Source: Epithemia pelagica
Lineage: Eukaryota > Bacillariophyta > Bacillariophyceae > Surirellales > Surirellaceae
NCBI GenBank assembly: GCA_946965045.2
Contig: OX337237.1
Coordinates: forward strand, 620,001-684,000
Direction: 5' to 3'
Length of the DNA stretch: 64,000 nt
Shown one piece after another: positions 1-9,785 of the stretch. The notes beneath the pieces were generated by a model. That model was not told the DNA's origin. It made no database searches and saw nothing but the letters and a program-made list of their open reading frames with translations. The first letter of the stretch is position 1. Each line of letters opens with the position of its first letter. Position numbers and translations under genes: made by a program.

Positions 1-1129
1 GGTAGATTGTGCAATTTTGCGGATCTGTAAACATGATGGTGACACCGAGCACATCATGGTCACGGGCTTGCCAAATATCGTGGCAGCAAGTGACAAATGG
101 AACGTCTTGGGAACAGAGACGGTTGTATTCAGCTCTGGCCTTGCGGACGAGAGAGGCAACAACAAGGAAAAAGTTCTGATACGACGAGATCCGAATCTTC
201 GTGATCTGCCGCCGACTCATGATCTCAACACGGCTGCCCTTCAGCAAGCCGGCATTTTCCATGGCAAACTGGATCATTTTGCGAAACTGAGGTTTCTCGA
301 CTGTGATTGCTGGAAGGCAACAGTCGTTCACGAACCGGTATATCAGCGTTTGGAATTCGGATTGAGTTGCTGAATTTGTTGGGTGGTCCTTCCGGCAGTG
401 AGACATAGTAGATTGCTTATAAGGAGAAACCTTCCTCTCCTGGTCGGCATCAATGTCGAACTCTTTATGCTTCTTGTCACAGTGCTGTGAAATGTTGGAT
501 GGGCGGAGGGAACCACAAAGAACAACTGATTCTGAAAGTGTCTTCTTATCATCTCGGAAACAGATGGGGCAAATGATACATTTCCGACAGACTTCTCCAA
601 AACGCTCTTTTGAAAGTTCAGCGTGTTTGGCTGGAGGGGCATCGAGTGGGACAGGGTTTTCCCCAACCTTGACAAAGGCTTTGAGTTGGTTGATAATTTT
701 GCGCATGCCAGCAAACTCGTAATAATTATGCTCCACTCCAATGATGTTGTTCTCAAGCAATGCCCAATCGATGTGTACTGCAAAATCCCACCACTTGGAA
801 TGATTCGGAAAGGACAAGAAATAGGGATGAACAGTGTCAAGAAGAGGAACCATCTCTTTCTCGTTCTTAGCGGCAGTGTCGACAGCTCCTTCGATTTGTG
901 CAAAGTTAGCGTCGACTTTTGCTTGTTGTTTTTTCAATGCCGAGGGTTTGCGTTGTAAGGGAGATTTCTTCTTCGGATTTGTAGAGGGCGGAGGTTTCTT
1001 CTTGGATGACGGAGTCTTGTTGGATTTAGGAGTCTTTTTCTTCGGTTTGGGAGTTCGCTTTTTAGATGATGAAGAAGGTAAAGGGGCTTCATCCCCTTTT
1101 GATGGAGATTCTCCCGGATCGTCCGGCAT
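1..1129 (-). CDS. hAT-like transposase, N-terminal part (runs off left edge)
   Basis: An uninterrupted minus-strand frame starts at the ATG at 1129, with an in-frame TGA just upstream, and is still open at base 1 (376 codons seen). The first ~75 residues are Lys/Pro/Ser-rich and basic, suiting a nuclear protein. Around residues 180-230 there is a zinc-finger-like Cys/His cluster (CRKCIICPIC, then C and QHCDKKH), resembling a BED-type finger. Near the edge the frame reads DIWQARDHDVLGVTIMF, which matches the hAT block with Asp-x-Trp followed by a hydrophobic strand, containing the first catalytic Asp. Such proteins cut and paste their own element. The C-terminal dimerisation region and later catalytic residues lie outside the window. 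The family call rests on these two blocks only. Confidence 0.7.
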   Translation of the reverse strand, partial: MPDDPGESPSKGDEAPLPSSSSKKRTPKPKKKTPKSNKTPSSKKKPPPSTNPKKKSPLQRKPSALKKQQAKVDANFAQIEGAVDTAAKNEKEMVPLLDTVHPYFLSFPNHSKWWDFAVHIDWALLENNIIGVEHNYYEFAGMRKIINQLKAFVKVGENPVPLDAPPAKHAELSKERFGEVCRKCIICPICFRDDKKTLSESVVLCGSLRPSNISQHCDKKHKEFDIDADQERKVSPYKQSTMSHCRKDHPTNSATQSEFQTLIYRFVNDCCLPAITVEKPQFRKMIQFAMENAGLLKGSRVEIMSRRQITKIRISSYQNFFLVVASLVRKARAEYNRLCSQDVPFVTCCHDIWQARDHDVLGVTIMFTDPQNCTIY

Positions 1130-2371
1130 GGTGAAACAATGAACAGTATCTCAAGAATAACAAAGGTATGTATGAAACTTGTTTGGTTGCTGTGTGTGAG
1201 AGGAGGAGAGGAGGAGGCGGTGAAACGATACCATGCTGTTACCAGAGGTGCTTATCCTCATCTGTTGCACGTGTGAGATTGGATTAATGGGGGAAAAGAA
1301 TGCGTGGGAAGATCGTGGAAAGTAGAAAGGGAGTGAGATGAGGATTTACTTTCTACTGAATGGTGGATAATACTTGACAGTGGTGCTTGACTTTCGTACT
1401 TTGTGTTGCCAGCATGGGTGGTGGTGAGTTACTATGTTACTTATAGTCAGTCGTCAGCGATGGTGGTGCTTTACTTGATTACTTTATGACGTGGTGTAAA
1501 GTGGGGGGTACTTTAATTATGTACTTTGCGATAACGCAGTAGGAGAGGAGTAATGTACTTCGTGTAGTAAAGTAATGATCGAGTGAGATGGTTACTTTAC
1601 TTCGGGAAGTAGAAGTAAGGTAAAGTATAGTATAAAAGTATGGTACTTTGCAAAAAAGGGTACTTTTTACTTCACAACTCTGGTTGTGTGCGTTGTTGTT
1701 GTTGCCAAAAAGATTCGCCAAACGCTGATCTCTCTTTTCCACAAGAAAGAGATTTTCATTTTCGTGTTTTTGCGTTTTTGATGAAAATTTCTGGTCAAAA
1801 TGAAAATGATCACGCCGGCCTTCTGTGTCACCCTTTTGAAATCTTGTGAGCAGACGTGCGCGCTTTGACCGTTGGTCTTCTCGTTCGTCCTCACTTTCCC
1901 CTGCCAATCCACACAATTTTTTCTCGTCTTCTTCTCTTCTCCCTCTTTCTAATGGACAATGGACATGCACCATGACCATGCATTCTCTATCATGCATACC
2001 ACTGACATGTTTGACATGAATAGACCATAGATAGAGTTTGGCTGTGCCCTAGCCTCCTTTTTCTAGTGCTTCTTTCTCCTGTAGTTCTCGGTTTAAAAGC
2101 ACACCCTCATCCACAACACCTTGTCTATGCCGTAGGCATGTCTCTTTGCAAGCAATTGTGACCTTGAGCTAAAACTACACCCTACACCCCTATGTGGAAT
2201 GACTCTCTTCGTGCTTTTGTTATGGAGCATGCAGAGTCCCAAATGCTGCTCAGAAACACCAGCATGCTCCGGGCAAAAAAAAACAAGAGGAGCAAGTCGA
2301 CAACACAAGCAACTGAAGACTCAATCTGAGCAACAGATGATTTGCACCACTAATTCTATCTCACTGAGCTC
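1130..2371. other. Transposase upstream region with TACTTT-rich array
   Basis: No credible gene. From about 1345 to 1675 the sequence is crowded with TACTTT/AAAGTA and TTACTT words on both strands, at least a dozen in ~330 bp. It lies directly upstream of the hAT-like gene, so it may be the subterminal repeat region that hAT transposases bind. I could not fix the terminal inverted repeat. 1680-2371 shows nothing I recognise. Confidence 0.4.
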
Positions 2372-2373
2372 TA

Positions 2374-3365
2374 ACGCCAATCGTAAGCGAGTAGTGTATA
2401 GCTGTCTCCCATATATGGGAGACAGCTATGCACTACTCCCTTAACTTTGACTTTCATTAACTTCATCAAAAACCAAAGTCTGTATCTTGAAATTCTGAAT
2501 AACTTCATATATGATAGTCTACAGTAAATACACAGTCATTAGCGTGACATTTCGCTTTGAAAAATTGGTGATTTTCCTCTTTTTTGATCATTTACATCTT
2601 CCATCGGCTGAGCGCCAACTTTAGTACCCTTTAGATATGCGACATCTGCACCGATTGTTGCAGGACTCTCCATTCTGGAGGTCTATATGGCAAAGAAGGC
2701 CTTGACCAAAGGAAATGTCCTCCCGACCCTTCCCTGTGGAAAATGACGACCGTGAGTCGGCGCAACTGGATTCGTCGCAATGGCTCATCAATCCACATGC
2801 CGAGCAACCTGTCCAAGATATCGATCTCAGATACCAAGCGACCCGTTCAAGGTGCTACCAACCTTGCACCTGAAGCCAGTACAACAGTACCAGAGGAAGC
2901 TGATGATGAGGCGGCAGATATACACAAGGAAGAGGAGAAGGACTGTCGACGACGGCAATATGGAAGAGGATGAGAACAACACAAAAGACAGCAACGACAA
3001 TGGCAAGGACGACGAAACAACGGAAAGCTCTTGATTATCAGAACAACTGTAGATAGGAATGAACAGATATTTGTTAATGTGAAGAGTTATTTTGTTGACT
3101 TCTCGTAGCACTACATCACGGTCGCTACATCATGGTCACAACATCATGGACTAGGTGCCAACATCATGGACTAGGTGACACTTGTATGATGGGAGGGGGC
3201 CATTGTCATTCCATGTGACTTGTGTTTTAAGCTTAAAACAATCTGTGTTAAGGCCGACTTACGGGAGACTGCCTATGCGAGCAGCTGGCTGATTCCCATA
3301 AAATTTATGGGAGACAGCTATATACTATTCCGATAAGCTTAAAACCCGTTCTTTACGATTGGCGT
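2374..3365. mobile_element. Non-autonomous inverted-repeat transposon, TA-flanked
   Basis: The two ends are inverted copies: ACGCCAATCGTAA begins at 2374 and its reverse complement ends at 3365, each flanked by TA (2372-2373 and 3366-3367). A second inverted motif, AGCTGTCTCCCATA, follows inside each end; on the left it forms a near-perfect palindrome at about 2390-2438. Size is 992 bp. No transposase is visible; the short frames at 2743-3034 look non-coding. A TA duplication fits a Tc1/mariner-like mover, but two bases are weak evidence. Confidence 0.6.
3145..3182. repeat. Short tandem repeat (~20-bp unit)
   Basis: Two adjacent units of CAACATCATGGACTAGGTG, preceded at 3111-3144 by degenerate units containing CTACATCA(C/T)GGTC. 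It lies inside the 992-bp inverted-repeat element. Confidence 0.6.
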
Positions 3366-3797
3366 TAAAACTCTATAGAATACTAAAAGAATCCTACAAT
3401 TGATTTTAGCTGCCGCCCATTGTATGGACCAAAAATGGATGTTATACGGCACAAACACATGGCACTATGGCAAAGAAGTGAGAGAACCTATCCCAAACCA
3501 TTGTCCAATTCCAATGCAGGGGTTAAGCTATGTGGAACGTACCATGCTGACAAAGATGAGATGCTCAATGCTCAGTGATGAAGCATGAGGCCGTTTTGGT
3601 GTTGTTGTTGGTTTGGTCGTTGCCCCATTTTGTTTTCTGCGTGGGTTTTGTGGCCTCCGGACCGGACCGGACATTCTTTCGAGTCTTGTTCAGCAGAACG
3701 CCTGCCAACTTCCAACTGCCATATCACGCAAGCCTTTCCAGAGGGATGTGAAATTTTTTTCTAGACAAGCTGGAGTTTTTGGTGAGCGGGACAGACC

Positions 3798-4368
3798 AAG
3801 GTTGCTACTACGTCACGTCACGGGCCACAACCGTGACGTGACGCCGTCAAATAGTGACGGGAATATGTCCCCGTCAGGTTTTTCCCGTCACTTTCGTCAA
3901 TTTTGGGATATTGATAAGACAAAAGGGATGTATGATAGAAATATGATGTTTTGACTGTATGTATCATGATTAATGGTCTCTGATGTCTGTAAATGGTGCC
4001 TGAAGTGGACGGAAGCTCCACTTCGTCTCCTTTTCCAAGGATGAATCCCCAAAGTTTGTCCTTGTCCCGTCACAGTAGTGGTTCTGACATCCAACCACGG
4101 TAAGTCAACATCGATCATGCACACATAATAGTTATGACCATGCATGATCATCAATGGTTGATTGTTGCTCATTCCTTGGATCACTTTGGATGCCATTTTT
4201 GTGCGTTTCTCGACGTATCTGTTTGTCTACAAAAGATTTTTTTGTTTCCCGTCAATTTTTTTTCATTCCCGTCATTCGTCACAGCCTGATGGCCTGACGT
4301 GACGTCGTCAATTTTACGTCACGTCACGTGACGTGCGTCAATTGTGACGTCGTCACAGTAGCATCCTT
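3798..4368. mobile_element. 571-bp MITE with 9-bp target duplication, Mutator-like
   Basis: The element begins AAGGTTGCTACT and ends with the inverted AGTAGCATCCTT (11 of 12 match). It is bracketed by perfect 9-bp direct repeats GGACAGACC at 3789-3797 and 4369-4377. Both subterminal regions are packed with GTCACGTGACG-type palindromes (CGTCA/TGACG words). A 9-bp target duplication is typical of Mutator-like elements. No coding capacity is evident, so it would need a transposase in trans. Confidence 0.8.
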
Positions 4369-4377
4369 GGACAGACC

Positions 4378-5172
4378 ATGAAAGAGTTGACAGGCAGACC
4401 ACTGGTGCCAAAAAACTGGGTGTGGTTATTCGGGAGTAGAGAGAGAGAGTTTGGAGGAGGGTGTGCCAACTCTATAGTACCCTCGGTATAGGTGACCACC
4501 TATAGTCGTATGTACGTCGTCCGCAAACTGTCCCCCCAATGGAGATTTTTTTCTCGATTCAATTCCTATTTTCCATAAAAAATCAGAAAGGACACGCCGG
4601 CATATCCTTGTCACATTTCAAATCAGTTTGAGCGGCCCAGCGTGCATGACGGTTGCCGTTGGTGGTTGGTGCACGAATTCCGCATACACTCTATAAAAAA
4701 ACAAACAAACCTCCATTACAGCGGCCATGTCCATGGCAATTCTTGCAATGGCATGATTTTTCAGCTTCCATGCTACCCAGGTACGTCAAGAAAGACAGAG
4801 CTGCGATTGGGCTAAGGACAAGCATCTCAATAGTCCCTCCCTGTTGTTTTTGTTTGCATACACCCCTTGAGCCCCATTTTCTGGACTCGTTGCGACGTCT
4901 CACTTTTCACCAGTCCAATTGCGCTTGTAGTCTTTATGATTGATTCATTTGTAGCCCTTTTACTCTGATACTAGTCTAGGTAGAATTCCTGTTCTATATT
5001 TTATCTTAGGGGTAAATATCAAGGTCAATGGTGGTGTCCTGCTCTACCAGGGATTCTCTTGTCTTTATTCTTCTCCTTCTCCTCGTCTTCACCTTGAAGA
5101 AGATACAGCAAACACTAAGAATTTGTCTCAGCGACCATTAGCCTAGAAAGAAAGTGGTGACAATCAGCCTCA
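4378..5172. other. Intergenic, nothing recognised
   Basis: Only short frames without family resemblance or coding character; no repeat structure noticed. Confidence 0.5.
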
Positions 5173-5972
5173 GGGTTGGTCTTAACAAGCGTGAAATTTC
5201 ACATGTTTCACACTAAAACACCTTCGGTTTGTCACAGTTTTTAGACGTGAAATCCTAGGGTCTAAACGATGTGAAATGTTTTCACACCGACCCTCCCACC
5301 ACTCCCCGTACAGCGGTGCCACTGCCGTAGCAAAACCATTTTCATGAATCAAGATGCAGGGACAAGGGAACCTTTTTGTCCATCATTGTAGGACTAATAT
5401 CTCCTTCTTCCTGCTAGGAAAGGACAAACTAGTATGACTACTCAAGGGATTTTTCTTTGCACATAGAATTGTTAATGTAGGAGTTGCAGTATAGATCAAG
5501 TGCTGGGGAACTGCTGTGGCATGGGTGAAGTTGCCATCCTGTGCATAGGAGGGCGGAAAGACTGTCGTGGTCGTTGTTGTGGGAGGTGAAGGGTGAAGTG
5601 TGGACTTCCTAAAGGTGTCTCTCCCTCGTTCCTCTTTGTTGTTTTTTTCATCCTGTTGGTCCTTTGGTCCTCTGAGGCCCATCATTCTGGAAAGGTGCAG
5701 GAGGAGGGTCCGTCATCGTGGACGATTGTGTTTGATTGTTGTTTGGAATCGTACGAGCGTTTCGGATTTCGATGGTCGGTGTTCGGCATAGTCTAGAGAA
5801 TCCCAAACTTTCTCTCTCCTAGAACCCATAGACCTCTGTGTGAAATATTGTTCGATGTGAAAAGAGCCCTGGAGAGCAGATTTGTGAATTTCATCAAATT
5901 TCACAGCAACGTCAGGCCACGTAGGCAGAAAGTGTGAAATGTGTGAAATTTCACGCTTGTTAAGACCAGCCC
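5173..5972. mobile_element. 800-bp TIR element, 3-bp target duplication
   Basis: The two ends are ~40-bp inverted repeats. The left starts GGGTTGGTCTTAACAAGCG and the right, read in reverse, starts GGGCTGGTCTTAACAAGCG; both continue with GTGAAATTTCACA. The element is flanked by TCA at 5170-5172 and 5973-5975. The GTGAAAT/ATTTCAC motif recurs several times inside. A 3-bp duplication with GGG termini fits PIF/Harbinger-like movers, although their usual target is TWA. No transposase is encoded. Confidence 0.75.
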
Positions 5973-5975
5973 TCA

Positions 5976-6780
5976 TGATGTAGTTTGCCATCTACAACTT
6001 GGATTAGAGTAAGAAACCAAATCGTCCCCTACCTAGTAGACAACTCGAACCATGGATGTGACATGCCCTACAAATGAGAAAATGGGCGAAAACACTACCA
6101 ATCTATCAATCCTAAGAAGAAACAGAAGGCACAAACAACAACTGAAGGAAAGACGCGCTCTGTCTACAGTCTACAATGATTCGTCCGCGGTTCATGTGCC
6201 ATGGCCGATAGTCTTACCGGTACCGTGATAGGGCCCTTCAGATTTTGCTCTCACGGTTTTTATGTGAGCTATGAGCTATCGCTCGCGAGCGTCTGGAATT
6301 TGAATCGTGTTGATCAGAGGACGCCCGCCAACCTTCAACTGTCACTTGCACGCCGGCCATTCTACATGACGATTTGCTTTTGGGAGATTTTATGGGGGAG
6401 AAGGACAGAGTTCTGTGCGGACGACGTACGTACGGTTTGTAGGTGGTCACCGATACAGAGCCTACACACACAGTCTCGTTGTTTTGTCTGTGTGTGGTGG
6501 TGGAGTGGCCTGCCGCTGTCATCTTTTGGTTGGAGTGTCGTCGTTTGGGTTGGCAAACTGGAACACACACAGTTGTCTTGGTTCCAGAAACAACAACAAG
6601 AAAGAAAACAACCAGACATATAACAAACAAACGCACTTTTGCACACTATAGTGGTGTAGAGTCGACGTTTGGGAGTTTTTCCTTGTTTTAGAGAGAGTCT
6701 GTTCCATTCTAAAATTCAATTTACCAACAACCGAAACACACACACACGCACCAAGTACAACACAAGAAGAAATACAAACC
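5976..6780. other. Upstream region of bHLH gene A
   Basis: No convincing gene. It includes the presumed promoter and 5' UTR of the bHLH gene starting at 6781; the last ~60 bases are A/C-rich, as at the starts of several neighbouring genes. No specific regulatory site was identified. Confidence 0.4.
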
Positions 6781-8286
6781 ATGGTACCTCCGTCCGCCAA
6801 TATGCTTCCGGACCATACAGTCGCCAATCATCATCATCCTCCTGGTGCGGCTGCTGCTCCCCTGTCCCCTCCCCCCAATCCATTGGCTGCCGCTTCGGAA
6901 CCAGTGGATCATCCCAATCCTCATAATAATCCAATTGCGACGGCATCATCTCCTCTGTTTCATGGCGGCAAACAACTCTTGTTGGCCCCTCCTCCGTCGC
7001 ACTTGATGCTGGATGCCTCGTCTTCGTATCATAATCCTCATGCGGCGCACGACAGTGCTCCGTCCCCCTTGCCGGCCCAACATCACCACCAACACCATGC
7101 GGCACTTCACAATCACTTGTCGGAAGCCGATATTCACGAGTTGCTCGGTGGTGTCTGGGATACCGAAACCACCACCCAGCAGCAACCGCCGGTTGCTCCT
7201 CCTTCCACGGCTGCAGTTGCTCCAGCCGCAGCAGCGTCCTTGCAGCATCCTGCTGCTGCTGCTCCTACCACAACCACTACGACGGTATCCAACGACTCGA
7301 CTGTCATTCCCGAAGACTGCAAAGTCTTGGCACGATCGGAACGCAAACGATCGCGAGAAAAACAACGCCGATCCGATGTCAATCGACAATTTTCCGAATT
7401 GATTCAAGTCTTGCGGCAAGTCGAAGCCAATAGTTTGGTGCATCAACAGCATCAACAAGAACAACAAGAACAACCCGAAGATGCGAATGGCACGGCTACG
7501 AGTACGAGCAATGGTGCTGCTGCTGCACCAACAACCGCAGCCACTACCAGTTCGTCCAGTAGTTTGACGGCCACGACAAGTAGTATTGCGACACCGTCCA
7601 ATCGAGCCGATTTGATTGCGCGGACCATTCAAGTGTTGCAAAGTTTGGATCAGGAACGGACTCGGTCGCGACACGAAACCCGAACCCTTCAAACCAAGTT
7701 GAAGATGGCGCAAAAGGCTGGGGAAGAAACGGCGGCCAAGCTCAAGGAAGCCATGATGACACCTGTTTCGGCCGGATCCAATCGAATGCTCATGATGGTC
7801 CCCATGATTGTCGGCGGAAATCAAGCACCGACGACGACGGCAGCGACTGGTACGACTCCCACACCGACAACCACTGCCAGTGACACGACGACGACGAGTG
7901 GTACAGCGACAGCTTCCACGGCTGCTCCTCCCAATGCTGCCATGCCCATGATGCATCCCGGAATGATGATGCCCTTTGCGGCTCCCGAAGGAATGGCACA
8001 TCACCCCCACATGTCCACGGCCATGCCCTGGATGATGCCCCATCCGGCGGCATCGGCGGCTCCGTGGGGCATGATGCCCTTTGCGGCTCCACAAGCGACC
8101 ACCACGACCACGCCTACCAACCCTGCTACGACCGCACCGGCTCCGGTCGGGACCAGCACCACCCCGGCCACCACGACGACGACGACGACGTCGACCACAC
8201 CGTCGGCCGAAGGCAATGTCAAACCTCCGCCTCATGATGGCTCGGGTGGATCCTCCTCCTTGAGCAATTTGGCGCATTGTGCCTAA
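6781..8286 (+). CDS. bHLH transcription factor, copy A
   Basis: A 501-aa protein. Residues ~184-214 form a basic region plus helix 1 (ERKRSREKQRRSDVNRQF then LIQVLRQVE), with the Glu-x-x-Arg-Arg core expected for DNA contact. Helix 2 (NRADLIARTIQVLQSL) follows only at ~274, after an unusually long Ser/Thr/Gln/Ala loop of about 60 residues. A heptad-like coiled segment rich in Arg, Lys and Glu continues to ~325 and could act as a dimerisation zipper. The rest is His/Pro/Ala/Thr-rich low complexity with Met-rich patches near 380-440, as in transactivation regions. It is convergent with the close paralogue at 9786-11261. The start is the first ATG, shared with the paralogue. Target genes are unknown. 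Confidence 0.8.
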   Translation: MVPPSANMLPDHTVANHHHPPGAAAAPLSPPPNPLAAASEPVDHPNPHNNPIATASSPLFHGGKQLLLAPPPSHLMLDASSSYHNPHAAHDSAPSPLPAQHHHQHHAALHNHLSEADIHELLGGVWDTETTTQQQPPVAPPSTAAVAPAAAASLQHPAAAAPTTTTTTVSNDSTVIPEDCKVLARSERKRSREKQRRSDVNRQFSELIQVLRQVEANSLVHQQHQQEQQEQPEDANGTATSTSNGAAAAPTTAATTSSSSSLTATTSSIATPSNRADLIARTIQVLQSLDQERTRSRHETRTLQTKLKMAQKAGEETAAKLKEAMMTPVSAGSNRMLMMVPMIVGGNQAPTTTAATGTTPTPTTTASDTTTTSGTATASTAAPPNAAMPMMHPGMMMPFAAPEGMAHHPHMSTAMPWMMPHPAASAAPWGMMPFAAPQATTTTTPTNPATTAPAPVGTSTTPATTTTTTTSTTPSAEGNVKPPPHDGSGGSSSLSNLAHCA

Positions 8287-9385
8287 TCGAGGGTGTCGTT
8301 GGAAGTCGGGACGTGAATGAGGAACTTTTTTGCTACAACAGCACCACAAGAACATCAATAGGGGACAACCACGAGGAGAAAAAGAACCAATTTTATTTTT
8401 TAATATATATTGCTACATAATTTGCATTTCTATCAAGAGTCTTCCAACATATCTCTTGTCTGTTGGTAGTCCTTCCCATCCTTCCATGTGTGTTTAACAC
8501 ACAATGGATCCAAAGAGCAACAAGAGGCGAATGCGTAGTCCATCCCCAAAACCGGAAACATCCAGTATCCATCCGTATCATGTCGTCGTCCATGTCATTT
8601 GAGTTGGAATACGACAAGAACGACCGATCCGTAGATATCGAGATATGGTCCATTGTACCACATTCCAAAGACCACCAACGCTCGCGATTGCTTTGTCAAG
8701 AGGGACATAGTTCTTCCTACCAAGGATCTTCTGGTAGATTCGTTTGGGATCGTACAGGGGATTTTGCGGGTGCATCCCCAACTCAAGACGTTTTGGAACG
8801 TCCAGTAATGTGTACGACGAACAAAAGAGAAAGGCTTTTGGTGATTTTCCAAGAAGCACCACCCTGGAAAGGCAAACCAGGAAGCACCACCCTGGAAAGG
8901 CAACAACAACGTCAGAGGGCAAGAGAATCCATCACCTCAACAAAGTAACCATAATATCAATAAATGGAAATGAAGGGTCTGCGATCCAGTGGATTGACTT
9001 GTACGAGGATCGGTCGTCTTTGGAACAGCTGTCCTTGTCACACACATGACAACCTAACCTCCTGTTGAACTTTTGTCAAACCAAAAAACAAGCCACCCAG
9101 TAATAGAGAGAGGCGAGTCTCTTCCTGTTCCAAGGGTTTGACAACCGTGTTCACAAGACAGCCTTTTGTCCTGCCTCCCACGTAAACTGGTATGGTGGCA
9201 CTCCTGGTTTCTTGTGTCACCTGGAACCAAACACAAAGTCCACATCGACGTCGTTTCTCTCTCCATGGTGTCGGTTGTGTTTGTTCTCGGTACCGCAGTT
9301 GGACAGCGCCGGCTGTGCCGTCGACACCATGACGACGACAGTGAGACACTGGAACCACAACACAACACAAGAGCGAGAAAATAAC
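8287..9385. other. Spacer between convergent bHLH genes
   Basis: No recognisable gene. A 23-bp direct repeat containing GAAGCACCACCCTGGAAAGG occurs at 8853-8875 and 8881-8903. Short frames elsewhere show no family resemblance. Confidence 0.4.
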
Positions 9386-9765
9386 CTAGCACCACCACTT
9401 GCACCTCGTGATCCTTATCGTTGTTGTTGTCGTAGTTTTCTTGTTGCAGCAAGGCTCTTCCCCAACATGTTCTGGTATACGTATAGTTCTTTTGGGGCTT
9501 GTACACTACTTGATTGTTGTTCCAACTGTTGTCGTCGTCCTGGTCCTTCTTCTTCCAACGGTTGCGACCAGGGATCCTTGGAGGATGGAATGATTCTCCT
9601 GTTGTTGTTGCTGCTGCGGCGGTGTTGGTGTTGGTGGTTGTCACCTGGTGTGAGGGGCAAAACTCGAGGTCTACCGAAACAAAACAAGATAGATTGCGCA
9701 CCATGAGACCGAGCCGGGTGGTTACGAGGAGGTGTTGTTGTTGTAGCATGGAAGTTCTTCCAACT
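9386..9765 (-). pseudogene. Decayed 3' fragment of the CTR copper transporter gene
   Basis: Read on the minus strand this matches the end of the transporter at 12113-13024 and its downstream DNA. Shared blocks include GTCTCATGGTG(C/G)GCAATCT, the segment encoding the tail after the last membrane helix, and GAATCATTCCATCCTCCA. Only the last helix and the tail region are represented, with frameshifts, so no transporter can be made. It sits directly downstream of bHLH copy B on the same strand. This suggests that a duplication of the bHLH/CTR neighbourhood was rearranged and partly lost. Confidence 0.65.
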
Positions 9766-9785
9766 CCTCTCGTGCTGCCTAAAGA

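Noticed and set aside
343-903. 186-codon minus-strand frame near the left edge
   Set aside because: Different frame from the continuous transposase reading (1-1129), which carries the Cys/His cluster and hAT block.
1479-1997. 172-codon minus frame in the TACTTT-rich region
   Set aside because: Composition follows the repeat array and non-ATG-rich sequence; no protein features.
6946-8358. 470-codon minus-strand frame opposite bHLH copy A
   Set aside because: Arg/Gly/Cys-rich translation of the low-complexity antisense strand; the plus strand has the bHLH motifs and a colinear paralogue.
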